A DNA stretch of 64,000 bases, from contig NZ_JAFY01000007.1 in assembly GCF_000526375.1 (NCBI RefSeq), positions 62,001 to 126,000 on the forward strand, read 5' to 3'. Shown piece after piece: positions 29,196-37,155 of this stretch. Position 1 is the stretch's first letter; every line of letters begins with the position of its first letter. The notes beneath the pieces were generated by a model, which did no database searches, was not told where the DNA came from, and worked only from the letters and a program-made list of their open reading frames with translations. Source of the stretch: Aminiphilus circumscriptus DSM 16581. Its GTDB lineage: Bacteria > Synergistota > Synergistia > Synergistales > Aminiphilaceae. The position numbers and the translations under genes are program-made.

Positions 29196-29626
29196 CGAAG
29201 GACGTGGACGTCTCGTCCGGTTCATGTTCGTTTGCGGCTGGAGTGGGCCGTTTCTTCATGTCGTTGACGGGTCGATTTCTGATGCCGTTTGACAGTTTGT
29301 TCTGAAAATCCCTTTTTGTGACCGATTGACAGGATCATGCCGGGGTGACGGCTCATTTCCGGGCGACGGGAGAGATTTCTCCAGAGCGTCAGAAGAGCGT
29401 TGTGCGGAAACAAAGGTTTCGTGTCGGAGGGACCGGCGACATGGACACACATTCCTGGCATGTTCCGGCTGGAAAGAGCGTTTCATCAGTCTCGGAGCGT
29501 CGGAAGGGCAGGAAATTTCGAAGAAAGAATTCTTCAGACAGTTCCAACGAGACTGCCCTTGCAAAGAGGGATTCGCAATGCCTATAATCGGAAACGCAGA
29601 ACAGTCCCGAAAGGAGGTTCTCAAAG
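29196..29626. other. Intergenic region before rubrerythrin-like gene
   Basis: These 431 bases show no supported gene. They end with the promoter at 29559-29588 and the AAAGGAGG ribosome site of the next gene. Confidence 0.5.
29559..29588 (+). promoter_or_regulatory. Promoter of rubrerythrin-like gene
   Basis: TTGCAA (29559-29564), 18 bases, TATAAT (29583-29588), about 38 bases before ATG 29627. Confidence 0.75.
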
Positions 29627-30100
29627 ATGGGTCAGAAAGTGTTCGACATGAAAGGTGCACTTCGATATGCCATTCACGCGGAAATTCAGGCGAGCGAGTT
29701 CTACGGAAAATGGGCGGAAAACACTAAGGCCGGTCATTTGCGGAGCGAGCTGGAGGAACTCACGGAGTGGGAAGACGAGCACCGGAAGTCGCTGACGGCC
29801 TATTATCTCCGCCTCTTCGGCGAAGAACCTTCCATCGACCCATCCCTCGCGGTGGACCCCGCTCTTCGGGTGCAGGCGGACGAATTCAAGGATTTCTACT
29901 CCCTGTTGCGCATCGCCTCCACGGCGTATCTCTCGGAGATGCGGGCCGCGGAGCTGTACGAGGAAATGGAGCGCCACGCCGAAGGCGAGGCGAAAAAGCT
30001 CTTCACGGATCTGGCGGCCATGGAGCGGAGCCACATGGACAAGGCTCTCGTGAGGTACAATGCTCTCCGGGGAGAGATTGAAGGACCGCTGATGTTCTAG
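29627..30100 (+). CDS. Rubrerythrin-like ferritin-family protein
   Basis: A 157-residue four-helix di-iron protein predicted to protect against peroxide. The ligands are arranged as in rubrerythrins: AIHAEIQASEFYGKWAEN (Glu), EWEDEHRKSL (E-x-x-H), YLSEMRAAELYEEMERHA and DLAAMERSHMDKAL (second E-x-x-H). The C-terminal rubredoxin zinc/iron domain of classical rubrerythrin is absent, so electrons must come from a separate partner. ATG 29627 is 6-7 bases after AAAGGAGG. Single-gene unit with its own promoter and terminator. Confidence 0.88.
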   Translation: MGQKVFDMKGALRYAIHAEIQASEFYGKWAENTKAGHLRSELEELTEWEDEHRKSLTAYYLRLFGEEPSIDPSLAVDPALRVQADEFKDFYSLLRIASTAYLSEMRAAELYEEMERHAEGEAKKLFTDLAAMERSHMDKALVRYNALRGEIEGPLMF

Positions 30101-30121
30101 CTGGCGGAAAATGTTCGGGAC

Positions 30122-30159
30122 AAGGGTGCCGCGGTGCCGCACGCCGCGACACCCTTTTT
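30122..30159 (+). terminator. Terminator after rubrerythrin-like gene
   Basis: AAGGGTG...CACCCTT, with inner CCGCGG/CCGCG pairing and one mismatch, is followed by TTTTT. Confidence 0.75.
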
Positions 30160-30288
30160 CCGCGTATGGTGTTGCGATGCCTCTCGCGGAAAATCGGGTG
30201 TACGATGACGTGCGAGTGCGGCGAAGATTCCTGAGGAGGTGACGCACGTGGCGTTTCGGCGAGGCCGCGGAATCCGAAAAGAGGTCCC

Positions 30289-31482
30289 GTGGTGAACCGG
30301 TTCGGCGATTATGTGCTGCTCCCTCCTTTTGTTTCCTTTCCGCTGCTCTTGTTTCTCGGCGTGCTCCGAAACGCCGAGGCGAAGGTGTCTCTTCCCGCTC
30401 CGCTGTGGGGACTCTTTCTCCTCGCGTATCTCATCGGGAGTATCGCTTACGGATGTCTGCGCCTCGGCGGAAGGCGAACGCGCCTCCAGGAGCTTCAACT
30501 CTTTTGCCAGGGGCTTCTCGTGGCGTTTCTCTCCCTGGCCTGGGGTGTTCCGGCCCTTGTGACATGGGCGGGTGTCGCGTCAGTTCTCGTCGCACTTCTC
30601 CTTTCCCTGTACGATGTGGTGTCTCGACCCGAAGGGATCGGAGAGGTTTCTTCCGCAACCGGCGGGAGTGGATGGCATGCCCGATCCTCCCCGGGGATGA
30701 CCTGGCAAACCCTTGTCGAACGCACGCCTCTTCCCGTCCTGGCGACGGATAAAAGCGGTGCTGTCCAGAGTGTCTCGCCCGCCTTCGCGGAACTTTTCCC
30801 CTCCTTGGGTGAGCAGGACCTGCTTTCCCAGAGAGTAGAGCGGCTTCTTCCGCTGGATAAAGCGGAGGTCACCCTGAATGACCTTCCCTGGGAGATCGAG
30901 CAGGTCTTTTTCCCTGAAGAGGAGGTGCTCCTCTTTTTCCTCGTGCCGCCTCGAACAGCTCCGGAACCGGCTCCCGTCGAGGATCGACGCCGACGTCCCC
31001 TCCGCGACGAGCGAACCGGTCTCTACAACGAGGCATACCTCGCCATCCGGGGCATGGAAGAACTCTCCCGGGATGCACGCTACAAGCGGTGGCTCTCGGC
31101 GGTGCTGTTCAAGGTGAACTGTGCCCCCGGCGTGAGCGAGATGGAGGAAAAACTCGTGATGGAGGAGTTTGCGAAAAATGTGCGGGAAAACGTGCGCGGG
31201 TGCGACATCGGCTTTTTTCTGGACGACCGGTCCATTCTTCTCATGCTTCCCGAGACGCCCTTGGGAGGTGCGCAGATTCTCGCGGTGAGGCTGGGCGAAC
31301 TTTTTCAGAATGTCCTTGCCGCGCAGTCGAGGATGGGTAAGACCATTGCCTGCGAGCTGCTCGTCGGGCTTTACTTCTACCGGGGCGCGGAGCCGCTGCA
31401 GACGCACAGCCTGGTGGGCATGTTGCAGCAGTCGCTCTGCCCCTTTCAAGAGTTGAAAAAACGCACCCAGGGAACGTCCTGA
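30289..31482 (+). CDS. Membrane protein with PAS-like and degenerate GGDEF domain
   Basis: A 397-residue protein. The N-terminus has about four spans up to residue 110. A PAS-like part follows (RTPLPVLATDKSGAVQSVSP, about 145), then a diguanylate-cyclase-shaped domain opening with DERTGLYNEAYLAIRG (about 240). Where active enzymes have GGDEF this one has FFLDDRSILLMLPETPLGG, so the catalytic signature is lost and cyclase activity is unlikely. It may sense c-di-GMP or act as a scaffold. GTG 30289 (or 30292) follows AAAAGAGG. Confidence 0.7.
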   Translation: MVNRFGDYVLLPPFVSFPLLLFLGVLRNAEAKVSLPAPLWGLFLLAYLIGSIAYGCLRLGGRRTRLQELQLFCQGLLVAFLSLAWGVPALVTWAGVASVLVALLLSLYDVVSRPEGIGEVSSATGGSGWHARSSPGMTWQTLVERTPLPVLATDKSGAVQSVSPAFAELFPSLGEQDLLSQRVERLLPLDKAEVTLNDLPWEIEQVFFPEEEVLLFFLVPPRTAPEPAPVEDRRRRPLRDERTGLYNEAYLAIRGMEELSRDARYKRWLSAVLFKVNCAPGVSEMEEKLVMEEFAKNVRENVRGCDIGFFLDDRSILLMLPETPLGGAQILAVRLGELFQNVLAAQSRMGKTIACELLVGLYFYRGAEPLQTHSLVGMLQQSLCPFQELKKRTQGTS

Positions 31483-31534
31483 GAAGGGGGCGAAACGGCG
31501 TTTTGTCCCCGGGCGGTTTCATGGAGGAAGGGGC

Positions 31535-32770
31535 GTGTCCGGTCGGGAAATCCGGATCGCTATCTCGAAAACAGATGGAGGAACGTTCGTGAGCGTGTTC
31601 GAGTCGAATCAGCTCCTTGCCTACGTACGAGTGGATGAGCATCTGGCCCTGAGCCTGAGCATCGGTTCCAGGGGGCCTCATTTGATGATCGAAAACCTCG
31701 ATACGGGAAAGAAAAAAGCCACGAGGCTCTCGTGGATGGAGAGCGCCAAGGAGTTGCGGATCAAGATCGCCAAGGGCAAGACGCAGACCTACCCCCCCGA
31801 TGTGCTTCGCGGCGCCGTGCATGCGCTCATGGAGCAGGTCCTGGAACAGGGGCAGATTCGTTCGCAGCTCTGGAAGCTGTTCCGTTTTTTTTTGTCGCTC
31901 GTGCACGAGCCGAAAAACGTGATGCGGGAATCGGAACTCCGTGTCCTTTCGGAGGAAAAACGCAGGGCTCTCTGGCTGGCCTGCTTCGCCTCCGGAGATG
32001 CACCGGGTGTCCTACGCCCCTGTTTCGCCCAGAGGGAGAGTGAGTTGGCCGCACTCGGCCGTTTCTTCAAGGACCACGGAGAACCCTGGGGGATCGGAAT
32101 TCCTCTGGAACCGGGCGAACGGGGAGTTCTCTCCCTGAGGAAACGGGGCATCGCTCCCACGCTCATGACGGTCCACGGGGACCGATGGTACCGTCCGATC
32201 ATGCTCGCCTCGGCGGGAACGCTCATGGGCATGAGCGACTGGTCCGGTGACGACGAGGGAACACTCGGCTATTCCATTTGGCGCCCTTTGCTCTCGGATG
32301 CTGCGGAGGATCTCTCCGACAAAAAGAAAGAGGCGGCGCAGGGCCTCGTGCAGCGCCTGCGGGTGTTCATCAAACATTTTCACAGAATACAGCGTCTGTC
32401 CGAGTCGTTCGTGCTCGACAGCCACGACGTGCTCAAGGCGGAAGGGTACGGCAGAAGAGAGCGCTTCGACGAAAACACGGGAGCCTTGGGAAACGTGGTC
32501 TTCGACGTCACCCGGTACGCCCGGAATGACGGACAGGGAGCGTTGACCTGCCGGGTCAAGGGGCCGACCTTCCCCCCCAAGGAGGACCTGGTGTTGCGTT
32601 TTGGACCGGAGGAGTTCGAAGAGGCGCTTCGTGAAGATGCCTGCGGCAGTATGGAGGACAGTCGATTCACCATGGTGAATCTGATCCAGGCGAAACAGAT
32701 GCAGAGGTGGATCGACATGGCGGAGTCGTTGGTAGGTATCCTGATTCCTCCTCTTGAAGGGAGTGCCTGA
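31535..32770 (+). CDS. Hypothetical protein, possibly lineage-specific
   Basis: A 411-residue soluble protein not recognised. The start shows a strand-rich module (FVSVFESNQLLAYVRVDEHL, then ALSLSIGSRGPHLMIENLD). A middle helical region follows and later DRWYRPIMLASAGTLMGMSD. The GTG at 31535 follows GGAAGGGG. It lies 52 bases downstream of the GGDEF-like gene on the same strand and may share its transcript. The next 250 bases (32771-33020) hold no supported feature. Confidence 0.6.
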   Translation: MSGREIRIAISKTDGGTFVSVFESNQLLAYVRVDEHLALSLSIGSRGPHLMIENLDTGKKKATRLSWMESAKELRIKIAKGKTQTYPPDVLRGAVHALMEQVLEQGQIRSQLWKLFRFFLSLVHEPKNVMRESELRVLSEEKRRALWLACFASGDAPGVLRPCFAQRESELAALGRFFKDHGEPWGIGIPLEPGERGVLSLRKRGIAPTLMTVHGDRWYRPIMLASAGTLMGMSDWSGDDEGTLGYSIWRPLLSDAAEDLSDKKKEAAQGLVQRLRVFIKHFHRIQRLSESFVLDSHDVLKAEGYGRRERFDENTGALGNVVFDVTRYARNDGQGALTCRVKGPTFPPKEDLVLRFGPEEFEEALREDACGSMEDSRFTMVNLIQAKQMQRWIDMAESLVGILIPPLEGSA

Positions 32771-33020
32771 GGTTCTCACACGGCGGGCGGTGTGGAAAAC
32801 GGTACGAGCGCGTGCGGTTCAGAGGTGCGACGGGGCTTGTGCCAATGGTTTTCCCTCCCCTGGGGTCTATACGGTCTCCGGAATCGGTATGCACGGTTTT
32901 ATATACGATTTCGGCGCGGGTTGGAGTGAGTTGATAGGGGTTTCACGGGAATTATTTTCTTGGAGCTTTCAGAAATTGTAAGCGATTTGGGATTGCCTGA
33001 AACCTAGTGGGATTGTTTTC

Positions 33021-33106
33021 TGGCGGAGGACGAGGGATTCGAACCCCCGGAGCTTGCGCTCAACTGATTTCAAGTCAGCCGCCTTCGACCGCTCGGCCAG
33101 TCCTCC
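33021..33106 (-). tRNA. tRNA-Ser (anticodon UGA)
   Basis: Minus-strand class II tRNA: acceptor GGAGGAC with GTCCTCC, anticodon loop containing TGA between GCTGACT- and AATCAGT-like arms, a long variable arm (TTGAGCGCAAGCTC region), T-loop TTCGAAT and encoded CCA. TAGAAT (33120-33125, minus strand) sits at a suitable -10 distance upstream. Confidence 0.95.
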
Positions 33107-33349
33107 GCGCACGGTCCACATTCTAGACCAAAGTACGTCTTTTCGCCACTGTGTTTCGGGAGCTCCTGCAAGGACATTCCTTGCGGTTCCGCTCCGCCGG
33201 AGTCCGCGTTGTTCTTTACGGAAAGGGCGGGTGTGTCCCGTCGTTCCGACGAGGCGATAGAGTACCGTTCCCGGCGAAAAAGTCCCCAGCGTTTGCTGCA
33301 CGGTGTTCCGGCACTGTTCGTTTCGAAAAAGCCCTTGAGGAGGTGCGAC

Positions 33350-33766
33350 ATGACCAGAGAGGAAATCATTCGGCGTTTCGTCTGTGCTCCCTCGCGGGTC
33401 GCCGTGGTCGGTGCGTCGCCGAAGCCCGAACGCCCCGTGAACGGTGTCATGGAATACCTGAAGGGAAAAGGCTTTTCCCTCTTTCCCGTGAATCCCGCCT
33501 ACGCAGGACGCGACATCCATGGTGTGCCCTGTGTGGGCTCTCTGGAGGATGTCCCTCGACCCGTGGACGTGGTGGCTCTCTTCGTCTCGGCGGAGCAGCA
33601 GGAGGATGTCCTCGCCGCGCTCGTCCGCCTTCCTTTCAAGCCCGTGGTATGGATGCAGCCCGGCGCGGAAAACGCCGAGGCGGAGCGGAATCTCCGCGCC
33701 CAAGACTACGACGTGGTGAGTGGGGAATGCCTCATGGCTGTCTCCAAGGCACGTTGCATGTCCTAG
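33350..33766 (+). CDS. CoA-binding domain protein
   Basis: A 138-residue single-domain Rossmann protein of the CoA_binding_2 (COG1832) family. Motifs are SRVAVVGASPKPERPVNGVM (nucleotide loop), PVNPAYAGRDIHGVPCVGSL, PVDVVALFVSAEQQ, PVVWMQPGAENAEAE and the closing VVSGECLMAVSKARCMS. CoA or a CoA thioester is thought to bind; the cellular role is unknown. ATG 33350 follows GAGGAGGTG. Confidence 0.88.
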   Translation: MTREEIIRRFVCAPSRVAVVGASPKPERPVNGVMEYLKGKGFSLFPVNPAYAGRDIHGVPCVGSLEDVPRPVDVVALFVSAEQQEDVLAALVRLPFKPVVWMQPGAENAEAERNLRAQDYDVVSGECLMAVSKARCMS

Positions 33767-33915
33767 GAGCGTTTTCCCAGGAAAGCCGGTCTTTTGTCCG
33801 CGGCGTTTCCTCCGGGACATTCCCGAAAGGATCCTTTTTCGCCGTCCTTCCGCTCGGGCGAAGCTCTCGTCATGTGTGCAGATGTTTCAGCGAAAGGAAA
33901 CGTCTCTCTTTCCCG

Positions 33916-33968
33916 TTGACGACAGAGCGGAAAAGAGGTAGGATACTTCTTGAATTAGGATCTCCTAA
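33916..33968 (+). promoter_or_regulatory. nifS-nifU promoter with overlapping palindrome
   Basis: TTGACG (33916-33921), 17 bases and TAGGAT (33939-33944) form a good promoter. TTAGGA-TC-TCCTAA (33955-33968) lies just after the expected start, where a bound repressor would block transcription. The regulator is not identified. Confidence 0.65.
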
Positions 33969-33995
33969 CTTTCTTGTGGAATTGGGGGGAGCGGA

Positions 33996-35165
33996 ATGGA
34001 GCAGCGCAGGGTGTATCTGGATCATTCGGCCACGACCCCCGTGGATGATCGGGTTCTGGAGGCCATGATGCCCTTTTTCAAGGTGGACTTCGGCAATCCT
34101 AACAGCATCCACGCCTGGGGGAGGCGTGTTCGGGAACATGTGAACGGGGCGAGGGAACGTGTCGCCTCTCTTCTCGGTGCCGAGCCGAGGGAAATCATCT
34201 TTACCGGCGGCGGCAGCGAGGCGGACAACCTGGCCATCAAGGGTGCGGCTTTTGCGCTCAAGGCAAGGGGAAAACATGTGATCACCTCCGCCATCGAGCA
34301 CCATGCCGTGCTCGATACGGTCAAATGGCTCGGGGAAAATGGTTTCGACGTGACGATTCTCCCCGTGGATGCCCAGGGAATGGTCTCTCCCGAGACCTTC
34401 AGGAATAGCCTCCGGGAGGACACGATTTTTGCCACCGTCATGTACGCGAACAACGAGGTGGGGACAGTGCAACCCATCGCGGAACTGGGTGCGATCTGTC
34501 GGGAGCGGGGAATTCTCTTTCATACCGACGCGGTGCAGGCGGCGGGGCATGTCCCCATAGATGTGCGTACCCTTCCGGTGGACATGCTCACCCTTTCGGC
34601 GCACAAAATGTACGGCCCCAAGGGCGTCGGGGCGCTGTACGTGCGCAGGGGAGTGCGGATTCCGCCTCTTGTGCACGGAGGAGGTCAGGAGTTCGGCCTT
34701 CGTTCCGGAACGGAAAACACCGCGGGAATCGTCGGTTTCGGAGAGGCGGCGCTGCTCGCCCTCGACCGTTTCGAGAACGGTGACGACGAGAAGGAGCGGT
34801 TTCTCCGGGACAAACTCATCGACGGAATTCAGGCGAGGATAGACGCAGTGTTGCTCACGGGGCACCGGACGAAGCGCTTGCCCTTTCACGCCAGCGTCTG
34901 CATCGAGCATATCGAAGGAGAGGCCATGCTTCTCCGGCTCGACGCCGTGGGAATCGGGGCCAGCAGCGGTTCTGCCTGTACGTCGGGCAGTCTCGATCCG
35001 AGCCATGTGCTGCTCGCCATGGGGCTCTCCCACGTGACCGCCCACGGATCGCTCCGCCTCTCCCTGGGCAAGGACACCACCGAGGCCGACATCGACTATG
35101 TTCTGGATGCGCTGCCTCCCGTCGTGGAGACCTTGCGCGCCATGTCTCCCTTCGGCAGGAAATAA
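33996..35165 (+). CDS. nifS: Cysteine desulfurase, NifS/IscS type
   Basis: PLP enzyme that takes sulfur from cysteine for Fe-S cluster assembly. The 389 residues show the N-terminal VYLDHSATTPVDDRVLEAM, the PLP His in SAIEHHAVLDT, the Schiff-base Lys in LSAHKMYGPKGVGALYV (about residue 203), GGGQEFGLRSGTENTAGIV and the sulfur-accepting Cys in SSGSACTSGSLDPSHVL (about 328). ATG 33996 follows GGGGGGAG. It is 24 bases upstream of the scaffold gene, and the pair would supply clusters to the ferredoxin-linked oxidoreductases found in this window. Confidence 0.96.
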   Translation: MEQRRVYLDHSATTPVDDRVLEAMMPFFKVDFGNPNSIHAWGRRVREHVNGARERVASLLGAEPREIIFTGGGSEADNLAIKGAAFALKARGKHVITSAIEHHAVLDTVKWLGENGFDVTILPVDAQGMVSPETFRNSLREDTIFATVMYANNEVGTVQPIAELGAICRERGILFHTDAVQAAGHVPIDVRTLPVDMLTLSAHKMYGPKGVGALYVRRGVRIPPLVHGGGQEFGLRSGTENTAGIVGFGEAALLALDRFENGDDEKERFLRDKLIDGIQARIDAVLLTGHRTKRLPFHASVCIEHIEGEAMLLRLDAVGIGASSGSACTSGSLDPSHVLLAMGLSHVTAHGSLRLSLGKDTTEADIDYVLDALPPVVETLRAMSPFGRK

Positions 35166-35189
35166 CCGGAAGGGCAAGGAGGAATTTTC

Positions 35190-35567
35190 ATGTACACGGA
35201 AACGGTACGCGACTACTTTTTGAATCCCCGCAACGTGGGGAGTCTCGACCATGCCGACGGGATCGGCGAGGTGGGGAACGCCAAGTGCGGCGATGTGATG
35301 AAGATTTCTATCAAGGTCGAGGATGACCGCATCGCGGACGTGCGCTTCGAGACCTTCGGATGTGCCGCTGCCATCGCCAGCAGCTCCATCGCCACGGAGA
35401 TGATCAAGGGGAAGACCCTCGACGAGGCGCTCAAAGTGACGAACAAAGATGTGCTCGATGCCCTCGGAGGGCTTCCGGCGGAGAAGATCCACTGCTCCCT
35501 CCTCGCTGAGGAGGGGATCCGGGCCGCCGTGGAGGATTACCGGTCTCGCATGGCGGAGCGCGCCTGA
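35190..35567 (+). CDS. nifU: Fe-S scaffold protein, IscU/NifU N-domain type
   Basis: A 125-residue scaffold on which clusters are built. Its three cysteines are in GNAKCGDVMKISIKV, FETFGCAAAIASSSIATEM and EKIHCSLLAEEGIRAAV, in the usual places, with Asp two after the first Cys. The C-terminal Nfu domain of long NifU proteins is absent. ATG 35190 follows AAGGAGG. Its last base overlaps the ATG of the MOSC gene. Confidence 0.95.
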   Translation: MYTETVRDYFLNPRNVGSLDHADGIGEVGNAKCGDVMKISIKVEDDRIADVRFETFGCAAAIASSSIATEMIKGKTLDEALKVTNKDVLDALGGLPAEKIHCSLLAEEGIRAAVEDYRSRMAERA

Positions 35568-36025
35568 TGTCCGGGCGGGTCGTCGCCGTCTGCATCGCCG
35601 CGTCGAAGGGCGTTCCCAAGGAAGACGTCGGGGTTGGTCTTCTCGTTCCCGAAATCGGCATCGAAGGGGACGCCCACGCGGGCTTCGCTCATCGTCAGGT
35701 GAGCCTTCTGAACATGGAGGACATCCGGGAAATGCAGGCGAAACTTCCGGAACTCCATCCCGGAAGTTTCGCCGAGAACCTCACCGTCGAGGGATTCGAC
35801 CTCGGGCTCCTCGAGATCGGTCATCGTTTTCGCGTGGGAGAGGCCCTGCTCGAAGTGACGCAGATCGGCAAGGAATGTCATACCCGTTGTGCGATCTACC
35901 ACACCACGGGGGATTGCATTATGCCCAGGAAGGGCATTTTCTGTCGAGTGCTCAAGGGAGGAACGGTGCGGCGCGGTGACGAGGTCGCTTTCGAGGCCGC
36001 GGAAGTGGCGTCGCCGAAAACGTAA
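35567..36025 (+). CDS. MOSC domain protein
   Basis: A 152-residue stand-alone MOSC domain (molybdenum cofactor sulfurase C-terminal type). Features: IGIEGDAHAGFAHRQVSLLN, PGSFAENLTVEGFDL, and the Cys-rich IGKECHTRCAIYHTTGDCIM near the C-terminus, which carries the conserved Cys for sulfur transfer. The gene starts on the last base of nifU, so it is the third gene of an Fe-S/sulfur-transfer operon and could receive sulfur from NifS. Substrate unknown. Confidence 0.9.
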   Translation: MSGRVVAVCIAASKGVPKEDVGVGLLVPEIGIEGDAHAGFAHRQVSLLNMEDIREMQAKLPELHPGSFAENLTVEGFDLGLLEIGHRFRVGEALLEVTQIGKECHTRCAIYHTTGDCIMPRKGIFCRVLKGGTVRRGDEVAFEAAEVASPKT

Positions 36026-36717
36026 GGTTGCCCCATGGGCGCGGTTGCTCTCTTGCCTGTCCTTGGAACAAGGAGCCGCACCCTGTACTGCGATATCTGC
36101 GTCAGCCCTGTTTCTCCGTTTCTCTCCTGTCTGGAACAAGAAGCCGCATTGCGATGGCATGTCCCTTGCATCCAGATTTTTTGTCCGTCTGAAACAGGAG
36201 CCATGAGCGTTTAGCTGTAGGTAAGGTGGCCTTTCTCCTGGCTTCTTCGTCCGCCGGAAACCCGAAAGAAGGGGATGCGGCCGAGGCGAGGCTCGGATAT
36301 TTTGCCCGTCCGGGGCGGACTGTTTCGGGGGAAATCCCTCTTTTTCCACGGCAGGAACGCTTTTCTTCCACGGAAGAGTGACCGTTGGAAGAGTGACCGT
36401 TCCCAGGCGAACTTTCCGTGGCAGTTCCGTTGCATGAGATGGGACAGAGGTGCGACGGGAAAGATTGTTTCACACCCCACCGGACCAGCCGGATTCTTCC
36501 GGAGGGTCCGGTGGGGTTTTTCGCGCCTCTCTGTTCCGTTTCCGCTGTTTTCAGGTGAAGGAAAACAGCAGGATCCTTCGCAAGGTGTATGATTAATGAA
36601 CAGCGAGGTCAAGGTAGGGGAACCGTAGAGGGCTCTTTTCCGTACGTTCCGTTTCGGGCCTTTTTGCGACTTTTTCCCGGCGTGGTCTGCGGATTTCCTG
36701 CGGAGGTGGTTGGGGTC
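36026..36717. other. Long intergenic region with spaced degenerate repeats
   Basis: No convincing gene. From 36059 a motif like GTC(C)TTGGAACAAGGAGCC recurs at about 36059-36080, 36129-36148 and 36187-36203, with a weaker form near 36249, spaced roughly 58-70 bases. The region also has two GTGACCGTT...AGAGTGACCGTT tandem copies near 36377-36402. A strong terminator ends it at 36475-36521. Confidence 0.45.
36475..36521 (+). terminator. Strong hairpin terminator
   Basis: CCCCACCGGACC (36475-36486) pairs perfectly with GGTCCGGTGGGG (36505-36516). A second small stem lies inside the loop (CCGGA/TCCGG), and TTTTT follows. Confidence 0.85.
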
Positions 36718-37143
36718 ATGCGTGTCGAGGGAACGACCTCTCTTCGGGTTCGTTACGCCGAAACGGACGCCATGGGCGTCGTCTATTACGGCAACTATTT
36801 CACCTGGTTCGAGGTGGGGCGCTCCGCCTTCTGTCGGGACCAGGGGTCGCCCTATCCCGAGTGGGAGGCCCGCGGGGTGTTTCTTCCCTGCGTGGAATCC
36901 CACTGCCGGTACAAGCAGTCCGCGCGCTACGACGAAGAGGTGCTTCTCCGCACATGGATCGAGGATGTGCGAGATCACAGCGTTACCTTTGCGTATCGGG
37001 TGGAGCGCGCCGAAGACGGGCGCCTCCTCGCCGAAGGGTGGACGAAGCATGCCTTTTGCGACAGACAGGGAAAGCTCCTCCGGCGCCCTCAGCCGTTTTC
37101 CGAATGGCTGGAGAGCGTGTCGGATTCCAAATCCAATGGATGA
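36718..37143 (+). CDS. Acyl-CoA thioesterase, YbgC/4HBT family
   Basis: Hot-dog-fold thioesterase of 141 residues. The active-site block is LRVRYAETDAMGVVYYGNYF (Asp in the ETD position), followed by WFEVGRSAFCRDQGSPYPEW and VESHCRYKQSARYDEEVLL. It hydrolyses a short acyl-CoA or 4-hydroxybenzoyl-CoA-like thioester. ATG 36718 follows CGGAGGTGG. It lies 12 bases upstream of iorA and could act on the aryl-acetyl-CoA that IorAB makes; that link is inference. Confidence 0.88.
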   Translation: MRVEGTTSLRVRYAETDAMGVVYYGNYFTWFEVGRSAFCRDQGSPYPEWEARGVFLPCVESHCRYKQSARYDEEVLLRTWIEDVRDHSVTFAYRVERAEDGRLLAEGWTKHAFCDRQGKLLRRPQPFSEWLESVSDSKSNG

Positions 37144-37155
37144 GGGGTGGTAGGG

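Noticed and set aside
31535-32770. Idea that the 411-residue protein is an NFACT/fibronectin-binding family member
   Set aside because: The N-terminal strand pattern is vaguely similar but no HhH or NFACT-R signature is visible.
36377-36402. Short tandem GTGACCGTT copies considered as CRISPR-like or iteron array
   Set aside because: Only two copies, no spacer pattern; no CRISPR array or cas gene is present anywhere in the window.
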